From the NCBI GenBank assembly GCA_022826195.1, contig JAJDVI010000066.1:1-64000 (forward strand): DNA of 64,000 nt, given 5' to 3'. The stretch is from Acidobacteriota bacterium (GTDB lineage: Bacteria; Acidobacteriota; Vicinamibacteria; Marinacidobacterales; Marinacidobacteraceae). The notes under the pieces were generated by a model, which ran no database searches, was not told the origin of the DNA, and saw only the letters and a program-made list of their open reading frames with translations. The translations under genes and the position numbers were made by a program. How positions within the stretch are numbered: position 1 is the first letter of the stretch; each line of letters starts with the position of its first letter. Below, one piece after another: positions 25,812 to 33,015 of this stretch.

Positions 25812-26842
25812 GCCGGCTCCTGTCGGAGCCCCATCGGATCGCTGGCCGCTGCGAGGACCTGACCGCCGGCGGCGCTCGCGGCGGCCACCACCGCTTGCCG
25901 TCCTTCGGGAGGCGCGATGGCGATCATGGTTCCGCCGCCTCCGGCGCCGCACGCCTTGACCGCCCGCGCCCCGGCGTGCCGCATCGCATCGCCCAGACGC
26001 TCGATGGTGGTGGTGGTGACCGCTTCGGAAAGCGCTCGCCGGGCTCGCCACTCGAGGTCGAGCGTTTCCGAGACCCCGTCCCAGTCCCGTTCGAGCAGTG
26101 CGTCGCGCATCCGGTAGGCCGCTTCCGCGATCACCTCGATGCCGCGGACGGCGGACGCCTCCCCGGCGAAGATGCGTTCGAGCACGCTTCCGTTGGGGTC
26201 CGCGGACGAATGCGCCTCCCCCGTGTACACGAGAACGAGGCGCTCCTCGAGGGGGTCGGCGCCGTCCTCCATCCAGGGCAGCGGCTCCGACCTGGGTTCC
26301 GGGCTCACCCAGTGATGCACCCGCGTGCCGCCGAGGGCGGCCGCGAACTGGTCCTGGGATCCCGTCGCGGTCCTCAGGATCCGTACTTCGGTGTCCATCA
26401 CGATCCGCACCAGTTGCGGGATCGTCCAGCCGGCGCCCGTCACCTCGTTCAGGGCCCCGGCGATCGCCATGCCGAGCGAGGAGGATCCCCCGAGGCCCGA
26501 GCCGGGTGGAGCGGTGGTCTCGAATCGGATTTCCAGGGGACCCGCGGGCCTGAAGAACTCGAGGAGCCGGCCGGCGAGAGCCGCGAAGGGATGACCAAAG
26601 AACGCTTCGGGAGCGGGGGAGGAGAGGTCGAGCCCTCGCTGCTGATTCACCACCCGGAACCGGGGTCCGGGCGAGACGGTGGCTCGCGCCCGGAGGCTGA
26701 TGGCGGCGTTCACCGTGGCGGCGCGGGGAACGAGCAGGCCGACCGGCCAGATGTCGAGCGTGCCGCCCGCCAGGTCGATCCGCGTCGGCGCGGAAAACGT
26801 GACGGATTCGCTCAGAACGTGACCCCGACGGCCGTAACCCAC
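25808..26842 (-). CDS. GHMP-family sugar or polyol kinase
   Basis: About 335-344 residues. Motif 1 is SAPTRIDLAGGTLDIWP, motif 2 (ATP phosphate loop) PPGSGLGGSSSLGMA at about residue 120, and motif 3 KACGAGGGGTMIA near the C-terminus. It is closest to heptose-phosphate, fucose and related kinases; the substrate is uncertain, and galacto- and mevalonate kinases are less likely by motif 1. The start is unclear: the GTG at 26842 overlaps the upstream gene by 31 bp, while a CTG at 26815 would overlap its stop by 4 bp and give the family's usual short N-terminus. It is co-directional with the Rieske gene (TTGA overlap). Confidence 0.85.
   Translation of the reverse strand: MGYGRRGHVLSESVTFSAPTRIDLAGGTLDIWPVGLLVPRAATVNAAISLRARATVSPGPRFRVVNQQRGLDLSSPAPEAFFGHPFAALAGRLLEFFRPAGPLEIRFETTAPPGSGLGGSSSLGMAIAGALNEVTGAGWTIPQLVRIVMDTEVRILRTATGSQDQFAAALGGTRVHHWVSPEPRSEPLPWMEDGADPLEERLVLVYTGEAHSSADPNGSVLERIFAGEASAVRGIEVIAEAAYRMRDALLERDWDGVSETLDLEWRARRALSEAVTTTTIERLGDAMRHAGARAVKACGAGGGGTMIAIAPPEGRQAVVAAASAAGGQVLAAASDPMGLRQEPA
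25817..25821 (-). promoter_or_regulatory. Ribosome binding site deciding the TTG start of the Rieske gene
   Basis: AGGAG on the minus strand, five bases before the TTG at 25811. It supports a non-ATG start coupled to the end of the upstream GHMP kinase. Confidence 0.65.
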
Positions 26843-27294
26843 CGGTTCACGGGTTCTTCGTGGAACTCCCGCTGGAACTGGACTTCCAGATGGACCCTGC
26901 CGACCTCGAAACCCCCGAAGGCCATCCCCGCGGGCGCCGTCGTCGACTCGGCCTCGCCGCCCAGGCGGGTCGCCATTCCTGCCCCACCGCCCAGGTAGAC
27001 GCTGAAACCGGGCAGGGGCAGGATCCCCATTCTGCCGGTGAGGAACGCCCGCAGGGGGTACTCCGTGTCTCCACCCTCGGTCTCGATGCCGGTGCCGCCC
27101 TGGACCAGGCCCCCGATCTCGAAGGGGAGCACCGGGAAGTCGAAGTTGTAGCCGGCCCCGAGGACCCATCCTTCCCGCGCGCCCCCCGACTCGCCCCCCG
27201 ACCCGACCTGGATCACGGGCTGGGCGAGCGCGGTCCTTCCGGCGAGCAGGACCCCGGCGACGACGATCGCCTTCAGGAGAAACCGCCCGGACAC
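26812..27294 (-). CDS. Small outer-membrane beta-barrel-like protein
   Basis: 160 residues with a signal peptide (FLLKAIVVAGVLLAGRTALAQ) and a mature part of alternating hydrophobic residues rich in Gly, such as GWVLGAGYNFDFPVLPFEIGG and a final VNRWVTAVGVTF that ends in the aromatic residue typical of outer-membrane barrels. The size suggests a six- to eight-strand barrel. No family is recognised. It starts with a GTG at 27294, with a TATACT -10 on the minus strand only seven bases upstream, so the transcript may be nearly leaderless. It is the first gene of the unit with the GHMP kinase and Rieske protein. Confidence 0.72.
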   Translation of the reverse strand: MSGRFLLKAIVVAGVLLAGRTALAQPVIQVGSGGESGGAREGWVLGAGYNFDFPVLPFEIGGLVQGGTGIETEGGDTEYPLRAFLTGRMGILPLPGFSVYLGGGAGMATRLGGEAESTTAPAGMAFGGFEVGRVHLEVQFQREFHEEPVNRWVTAVGVTF

Positions 27295-27301
27295 GCCGCG
27301 A

Positions 27302-27308
27302 GTATATT
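27302..27308. promoter_or_regulatory. Overlapping divergent -10 boxes between the barrel-like protein and the Nudix gene
   Basis: GTATATT reads TATATT on the plus strand (27303-27308, about 15 bp before the TTG start at 27324) and TATACT on the minus strand (27302-27307, about 7 bp before the GTG start at 27294). Only 29 bp separate the two genes, so both transcripts would have very short leaders. No -35 is clear on either strand. Confidence 0.4.
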
Positions 27309-27323
27309 GACCGACACCCCAGC

Positions 27324-27914
27324 TTGCCCCGCCAGCCCGAAGCCGAAACCCTCCCCGACCGGATCGCTTCCCGTCTCGCCCAGCGGGCTCCGCGGCGCCT
27401 CGACGGGGCGCTTCGCGGGGCCGCGGTGCTCGTCCCGCTGGTCCGGCGGGACGGCGGCCACGAGATCGTCCTGACCCGCCGCGCCTCGGACCTCCGCCGC
27501 CAACCGGGAGACATCGCGTTTCCCGGCGGCATGATCGATCCCGAGGATCCGTCCGAACTCGCCGCCGCCCTGCGGGAGGGACGCGAGGAAATCGGGCTCG
27601 ACCCGGCCGGAGTGCGGGTATTGGGCCAACTCGACGATCGCCTCACGGTGCAGGGGTTCCGGCTGGTCCCCTTCGTGGGACTCATTCCGTCGTCGGCGGT
27701 CCTGCGAGCCGGGCCCGAAGTGGACGAGATCTTCGAGGTGCCGCTCAGGACGTTGCGGCTCCCGGACCGCGAGACCACCGAGGTGCAGCGGGGCAAGCGG
27801 CTCGGGGACGGTTCGGCGGTCATCTCCCGGGTCGTCTTCCGCTACCGGTACCGGGACTACGACATCTGGGGCCTGACCGCCCGCCTCATCCGGGACCTGC
27901 TGGACGTCCTCTGA
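27324..27914 (+). CDS. Nudix hydrolase, CoA pyrophosphatase-like
   Basis: 196 residues. The Nudix box is present as an altered GG-x-x-[DE]-P-x-D...AALREGREEIGLD, with the REx2EE core at about residue 90, preceded by RQPGDIAFPGGMIDPED, which is characteristic of the NudL/CoA diphosphatase group that cleaves CoA to 4'-phosphopantetheine and 3',5'-ADP. The start is a TTG at 27324. The 3' end overlaps the convergent DNA ligase gene by 29 bp. Confidence 0.85.
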   Translation: MPRQPEAETLPDRIASRLAQRAPRRLDGALRGAAVLVPLVRRDGGHEIVLTRRASDLRRQPGDIAFPGGMIDPEDPSELAAALREGREEIGLDPAGVRVLGQLDDRLTVQGFRLVPFVGLIPSSAVLRAGPEVDEIFEVPLRTLRLPDRETTEVQRGKRLGDGSAVISRVVFRYRYRDYDIWGLTARLIRDLLDVL

Positions 27915-28833
27915 CCGCTGGAATCCCGCACCGTCGCGGGTCCCGGTCTTCGAATCCCAGGAACGCGGGATGGCGCAGGTGTCCGGACGGCGTCAGTTCC
28001 AGGTACTCGACGATGGCTACCAGGAGCGGCTTCACGTAGCGGATGTGCCCGTCTCCGGTTGCCGCGAAGCCGAGCGGGGCGGGGCACTCGAGCCTCCGGA
28101 GCTGCTCGGTCAGTTGGGCCCGGGTCTCGTCGTCGAGCCCGCTCCCCACGTTCCCGAGCCAGACGGGTCCGTCCGGCCCGTAGGCCCCCACGACCAGGGA
28201 ACGCACCGGTCCGTCCGGGTTCCGGTGCAGGGTCCCGAAGACCACGCAACGCAACCGGGGGCGCACCTTGATCTTCAGCCAGTCGTCGCTGCGCTCGCCG
28301 ATCCGATAGGGGCTCTGGAGCCGCTTCGCGACCATCCCCTCCATGTTGCGCTCGCGCATGGCGGCAAAGAAGCGCAAGCCCTCGCCGACGACGAGCGGGT
28401 TGGCGAAGATCCGTCCGCCCGCGTCGGGGAGGAGCGCGCTCAGCACGCGCCGCCGTTCGGCCAGCGGAGCCGCCGTCAGGCGGTCGCCGTCGCGATGGAG
28501 CAGATCGAAGGCGACGAACCACGCGGGGGTCTCCGCCGCGCCGCGCCGGATTGCGGTTTCCGAGCGCAACCGGTTGCGTTCCATGACCAGCGGAAAGCTC
28601 GAGCGATCGCCGTCCATGACGACGATTTCTCCGTCGAGGACCCCGGACCCGGGGAGTGCGGCCAGGGCCGCGGCGAGTTCCGGGAAGTGCGGGGTCTGGT
28701 CGCGGAGACTGCGCGCCTGGAGCCGGACCGCCGGCCCGAAGAAGGCGATCGAGCGAAGTCCGTCCCACTTGGCGTCGAAAAGATGATCCGCCGAGTTGAA
28801 CGGGCGCCCGGTGCCGGCGAGCATGGGTTTCAC
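27886..28833 (-). CDS. ATP-dependent DNA ligase, stand-alone LigD-type ligase domain
   Basis: 315 residues. The adenylated lysine is in motif I, FDAKWDGLRSIAF (Lys22), followed by LDGEIVVMDGD (motif III), motif IV EGMVAKRLQSPYR, and motif V SDDWLKIKVRPRL, then the OB domain. It corresponds to the ligase domain of LigD without the polymerase and phosphoesterase domains. The start is a GTG at 28833, three codons before the conserved PMLAG. With the Ku gene 83 bp upstream on the same strand it forms a non-homologous end-joining pair. The ligase would seal breaks bound by Ku. Confidence 0.93.
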   Translation of the reverse strand: MKPMLAGTGRPFNSADHLFDAKWDGLRSIAFFGPAVRLQARSLRDQTPHFPELAAALAALPGSGVLDGEIVVMDGDRSSFPLVMERNRLRSETAIRRGAAETPAWFVAFDLLHRDGDRLTAAPLAERRRVLSALLPDAGGRIFANPLVVGEGLRFFAAMRERNMEGMVAKRLQSPYRIGERSDDWLKIKVRPRLRCVVFGTLHRNPDGPVRSLVVGAYGPDGPVWLGNVGSGLDDETRAQLTEQLRRLECPAPLGFAATGDGHIRYVKPLLVAIVEYLELTPSGHLRHPAFLGFEDRDPRRCGIPAVRGRPAGPG

Positions 28834-28916
28834 CCCGCGCGCGAGCCACTCCGGAGGGAGCTGCGATGCCGCGTCCGCCGATGGCTGCGGAACCGGGTCC
28901 GTCCGACGCGAGCCGG

Positions 28917-29741
28917 TCAGCTTGCCCGCCGCTCCTCACCGGACGCCGGATCCGGATCGCCGAGTTCCTCGGCTTCGATCCGGGCGAGGCTCGATTTGAG
29001 CGCGTCCATGAGGTTGATCACCCGGCGCGGTTCGACGCTGGGAGCGGTGACCAGTTCCTCGCCGCGGCTCTTCGCCTCCACGATCTCGAGGAAGCGCTTC
29101 CGATAGCTGTCCTCGAAATCGGTCAGGTCGAAGGGGCGGGCATAGGAGTCGAGCAGTTGCCGGGCCATGGCGGTTTCGGCGGCGTTCGGTTCGCGCGCCG
29201 CCGGGAGGTCGTCGATGTCCGACACCTTCCGGACCTCGTCCTGGTAGTGGAGAAACGACATCAGGAAGACGTCGTCCGAGGGACGGATCGCCACCACCTT
29301 CTCCTTGCCGCCCAGCACCACCTGGGCGATCGCCACCCGCTTCGAGGCCTGCATCGCCTTGAGGATGGTGTGGAACGGTCCGGCGGCGACTTCGCCGGCC
29401 GGGGCCAGGTAGTAGGAGCCGTGGTAGTAGAGGGGGTTGATCTCGGATTCCTCCACGAACTGGACGATGTCCAGCGTCCGCAGCGAAGGGAGTTGCAGGG
29501 TGGCGAGATCCTCTTCCTGGATCAGCACGTACTGCTCCTTCGCGAGCTCGTAACCGCGGACGATCTCGTCCCGTTCGAGGTCCGCTTCGCACGCCGTGCA
29601 GCGTCGCTGCAGCCGGACCCGGGCCTTGCACTCCTTGTGCAACTGGTTCATCGCGACCTTCTTTTCGCGGGCCGCCGGGTAGGCCCGTACCGGAACGAGT
29701 ACGAGGGCCAGCTTCAGGTTGCCCTGCCAGGTGGGTCGCAT
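28917..29741 (-). CDS. ku: Ku, DNA end-binding protein for non-homologous end joining
   Basis: 274 residues of the bacterial Ku family, which forms a homodimeric ring on broken ends and recruits the ligase. Typical text includes TWQGNLKLALVLVPVRAY at the N-terminus, RCTACEADLERDEIVRGYE and SYRKRFLEIVEAKSRGEE. A C-terminal acidic/basic tail follows. It lies directly upstream of the ligase. A further polymerase domain is not in the window. Confidence 0.95.
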   Translation of the reverse strand: MRPTWQGNLKLALVLVPVRAYPAAREKKVAMNQLHKECKARVRLQRRCTACEADLERDEIVRGYELAKEQYVLIQEEDLATLQLPSLRTLDIVQFVEESEINPLYYHGSYYLAPAGEVAAGPFHTILKAMQASKRVAIAQVVLGGKEKVVAIRPSDDVFLMSFLHYQDEVRKVSDIDDLPAAREPNAAETAMARQLLDSYARPFDLTDFEDSYRKRFLEIVEAKSRGEELVTAPSVEPRRVINLMDALKSSLARIEAEELGDPDPASGEERRAS

Positions 29742-30054
29742 TGGCTCTGGTCCGCACGGCGGAGCGGCCGGCGCCGCGCTCCGAACCAGTCGTTCCGAGT
29801 GCCGTGGGACACGGAAGTCTAGTCTTCCCCGGGTTTTGCGGTCGTCGCGGACGCCGGGAATTCACGAGATTGAAGTACACTGGCCACTGTCTGGAGTGCG
29901 TCCGGATGCGGCAACGCCCCGGAGCGCAACTCCCTTTGGCTGCCCGGATTCCGGGCGCCTCCCCTGGATTCCCCAAAACAAAGTCCGGCCGTCCCTCTGC
30001 CCGAACCATGAGGCGGCTCTCGTCCCAAAGAATCGCCTGCTGAAGAATGGCCTG
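29742..30054. other. Divergent intergenic region between ku and korA
   Basis: 313 bp without a gene. A weak -10 for korA (TACACT, 29876-29881) follows a poorly defined -35, leaving a leader of about 165 nt. The leader contains a GCCCGG-ATT-CCGGGC hairpin at 29942-29956. A TAGACT -10 candidate for ku lies on the minus strand at 29816-29821, inside an imperfect palindrome GGAAG...CTTCC. No riboswitch or small gene was recognised. Confidence 0.45.
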
Positions 30055-31917
30055 ATGTCCAACAAAACGGCGCTCGCTGAGGAGGCCGCTCCCAGCGAAA
30101 TCGAGTCCGAGCCCGAGCGCATCGTCAACGACCTGGCGATCCAGGTCGCTACCGTCAACGGCTCCGGAAGCCAGTCCTCGAACCTGGTCCTCCTCCGGGC
30201 GCTCTTCCGCATGGGGATTCCGGTCGGCGGCAAGAACCTCTTCCCCTCGAACATCGCGGGACTGCCAACCTGGTTCACCATTCGCGCGAACCGGGATGGC
30301 TGGGTGGCGCGCAAGCGGAACGTGGACTACCTCGTGGCGCTCAATCCCCAGACCGCCGTCCGGGACGTCGAATCCCTGAGCCCGGGCAGCGCCGTCGTCT
30401 ACGAGGAAAGCCTGCGGCTGGAGCGCCGCCGGGACGACCTGGTGTTCTACCCCGCGCCGTTCCAGGAGCTGGCTGCCGAGGTGACCCGCGAGGTGCGGCT
30501 TAGGAAGCTCCTCGCCAACATGATCTATGTCGGGTTGCTGGGAGAGCTGCTCTCGATCGAGGTGGAGGAGATCTTCGGGGCCATCGACAGCCAGTTCCGG
30601 AGCAAGAAGGCCGCGGTCGAGCTGAACCGCCGGGCCGTGGAGATCGGGATTCGGCACGCGCGCGAGAACCTGGTCAAACGGGACCCCTTCACTCTCGAAC
30701 GGATGGACAGGAATCGCGGGAAGATCCTCATCGACGGGAACGCCGCCGCCGGGCTCGGCGCCATGTTCGGGGGAGCGAGCGTCGCGACCTGGTACCCCAT
30801 CACCCCGTCCTCGAGCGTCGTGGAGCAGCTCACGGGTTTCCTGAAGCGGTACCGCAAGGGTCCGGACGGGAAGGCGACCTACGCAGTGGTCCAGGCCGAG
30901 GACGAACTCGCCGCGGTGGGTATGGCGCTGGCCGCCGGCTGGGCCGGCGCGCGGGCGATGACCGCCACTTCCGGTCCAGGCATCTCGCTGATGTCCGAGT
31001 TCGTCGGGCTCGGCTACTACGCCGAGATTCCCCTGGTCATCTGGAACATCCAGCGGGTCGGTCCCTCGACCGGCCTGCCGACGCGCACGGCCCAGGGGGA
31101 CATCCTCTCCACCTACCTGCTCTCCCACGGGGACACCAAGCACGTGTGCCTGCTCCCGGCCTCGACGCACGAGTGCTTCGAGTTTGGCTGGAAGGCCTTC
31201 GACCTGGCGGAGCGGCTCCAGACGCCGGTGTTCGTGTTGTCCGATCTCGACCTCGGCATGAACATCTGGGCCACGGAACCCTTCGAGTACCCCGATCGGC
31301 CCATGGACCGCGGCAAGGTGCTCACCCGGGAGGACCTGGAGCGGCTGGGTGGGACCTTCCAGCGCTACGCCGATGTCGATGGCGATGCGATCCCCTACCG
31401 CACGCTCCCCGGGACCGAGCACCCCGGGGCGGCGTACTTCACCCGGGGCAGCGGCCACGACGAGAGCGCTGAGTACACCGAGAGCGAAGAGGCCTACGTC
31501 CGGATCATGACCCGGCTCGACCGCAAGTTCGAGACGGCGCGGGAGATGGTGCCGCCGCCCGTCGTGGATCAGGCGGAACCGGTGAGCCCGCTGGGAATCA
31601 TCGGCTTCGGTTCCTCGGACCCCGCGATCGAGGAAGCGCGGACCCGGCTTCGTGATGAAGCGGCGATCGAAATGGACTATCTGCGCCCGCGGGCGCTGCC
31701 TTTCTGCCCGTCCGTCCTCGACTTCATCACTGCGCGGCAGCGGGTGGTGGTCCTCGACCAGAACCGGGACGGACAGCTGCTCCAGCTGCTGCGGGCCGAG
31801 TACGGAGACCGGATCCCCCCGGGAGTCCTCCGGAGTCTGAGGCACTACAGTGGACACCCCATGGACGCCCAGACCATCGTGGACTACGTTACCGAGATGG
31901 AGATCGGCGCCGCCTGA
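30055..31917 (+). CDS. korA: 2-oxoacid:ferredoxin oxidoreductase, fused gamma-alpha subunit (KorA type)
   Basis: 620 residues. The gamma domain (about 20-200, TVNGSGSQSSNLVLLRALFR and SVVYEESL-like text) is fused to the alpha domain (about 215-600, with GLGAMFGGASVATWYPITPSSS, ATSGPGISLMSEFVGL). With KorB it oxidatively decarboxylates a 2-oxoacid, most likely 2-oxoglutarate, with CoA to succinyl-CoA and reduces ferredoxin. The ATG at 30055 is the only start consistent with the conserved N-terminus. The upstream open frame is spurious. It is followed 14 bp later by korB. No ferredoxin (delta) subunit is next to it, as in the oxygen-tolerant type of aerobic bacteria. Confidence 0.9.
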   Translation: MSNKTALAEEAAPSEIESEPERIVNDLAIQVATVNGSGSQSSNLVLLRALFRMGIPVGGKNLFPSNIAGLPTWFTIRANRDGWVARKRNVDYLVALNPQTAVRDVESLSPGSAVVYEESLRLERRRDDLVFYPAPFQELAAEVTREVRLRKLLANMIYVGLLGELLSIEVEEIFGAIDSQFRSKKAAVELNRRAVEIGIRHARENLVKRDPFTLERMDRNRGKILIDGNAAAGLGAMFGGASVATWYPITPSSSVVEQLTGFLKRYRKGPDGKATYAVVQAEDELAAVGMALAAGWAGARAMTATSGPGISLMSEFVGLGYYAEIPLVIWNIQRVGPSTGLPTRTAQGDILSTYLLSHGDTKHVCLLPASTHECFEFGWKAFDLAERLQTPVFVLSDLDLGMNIWATEPFEYPDRPMDRGKVLTREDLERLGGTFQRYADVDGDAIPYRTLPGTEHPGAAYFTRGSGHDESAEYTESEEAYVRIMTRLDRKFETAREMVPPPVVDQAEPVSPLGIIGFGSSDPAIEEARTRLRDEAAIEMDYLRPRALPFCPSVLDFITARQRVVVLDQNRDGQLLQLLRAEYGDRIPPGVLRSLRHYSGHPMDAQTIVDYVTEMEIGAA

Positions 31918-31931
31918 CCGAGAATTCTTCG

Positions 31932-32978
31932 ATGCCTGCTCCCGACGCCTCCTCACGAACGCGGAAGGTCAACCGCCTTGGCCTGACGCCCTCCGACTAC
32001 AAGGGAAAGCCGTCAACGCTCTGCAAGGGTTGCGGCCACGACGCGATCTCCAGCCAGTTGATTCGCGCGTTCTTCGAGTCCGACGTGCGTCCGCACCAGG
32101 TGGCCAAGCTCTCCGGGATCGGCTGCTCCTCCAAGACGCCGGCGTACTTCCTGAACCACAGCCACGGCTTCAACGCGGTGCACGGCCGCATGCCGTCGGT
32201 GGCGACCGGGGCGGTACTCGCCAATCGCCGGCTGGTGGCGGTCGGCGTGTCCGGCGACGGCGACACCGCCTCCATCGGGATCGGCCAGTTCGTGCACCTC
32301 GTGCGGCGCAACCTGCCGCTCATCTACATCGTGGAGAACAACGGCGTGTACGGCCTGACCAAGGGCCAGTTCTCCGCCACCGCCGACGAGAACGCGGCGC
32401 TGAGGTCCGGCGAGGTGAACCGGCTGCCCAACATCGACCTCTGCGGCATGGCGATCGAACTCGGGGCCACCTACGTGGCGCGGTCGTTCGCCGGGGACCC
32501 GAAGCAACTGGTCGCCCTGCTGCGCGGAGCGCTCGCCCACAACGGCACCGCCGTCATCGACATCCTCAGCCCCTGCGTCACCTTCAACAACCATGCGGGT
32601 TCGACGAAGAGCTACACCTGGGGCAAGGACAACGAGGAACCGATCCACATCCTCGACTTCGTGCCGGCGATGGACCAGATCGAGGTCGAGTACGAGGAGG
32701 GGACCGATCAGGAGGTCCAGCTCCACGACGGGTCCTGGGTGCGCCTCCGGAAATTGGAACGGGGCTACGACCCGACCGATCGGCGCGCGGCCCAGGAGCT
32801 CGTACTCGAAGCGAACGAGAAGAACCTGTTCCTGACCGGTCTCCTCTACCTGGACACCAGCAAGCGCACCTTCCTCGACAGCCTCGAACTCTGCGACGAA
32901 CCGCTCGCGCTGCTCTCGGAAGACCAGCTTCGTCCGCCGCCCGAGGTGCTGGACGAGGTCGTCGCTTCGTATCGGTAG
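31932..32978 (+). CDS. korB: 2-oxoacid:ferredoxin oxidoreductase, beta subunit (KorB type)
   Basis: 348 residues, thiamine diphosphate-binding subunit. The cysteines of the [4Fe-4S] cluster are in STLCKGCGHDAISSQLI and GIGCSSKTPAYF, with a fourth in LSPCVTFNNHAG. The thiamine-diphosphate motif is VGVSGDGDTASIGIGQF. The C-terminal part follows the KorB pattern with a substrate-binding TKSYTWGK segment. It works with the preceding KorA subunit. The pair feeds reduced ferredoxin and could be linked to the FprA-like reductase at 3687. Confidence 0.92.
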   Translation: MPAPDASSRTRKVNRLGLTPSDYKGKPSTLCKGCGHDAISSQLIRAFFESDVRPHQVAKLSGIGCSSKTPAYFLNHSHGFNAVHGRMPSVATGAVLANRRLVAVGVSGDGDTASIGIGQFVHLVRRNLPLIYIVENNGVYGLTKGQFSATADENAALRSGEVNRLPNIDLCGMAIELGATYVARSFAGDPKQLVALLRGALAHNGTAVIDILSPCVTFNNHAGSTKSYTWGKDNEEPIHILDFVPAMDQIEVEYEEGTDQEVQLHDGSWVRLRKLERGYDPTDRRAAQELVLEANEKNLFLTGLLYLDTSKRTFLDSLELCDEPLALLSEDQLRPPPEVLDEVVASYR

Positions 32979-33015
32979 TCGCGTCGCGCGGCTCCATCCG
33001 CGCAGGAGGTCCCGC

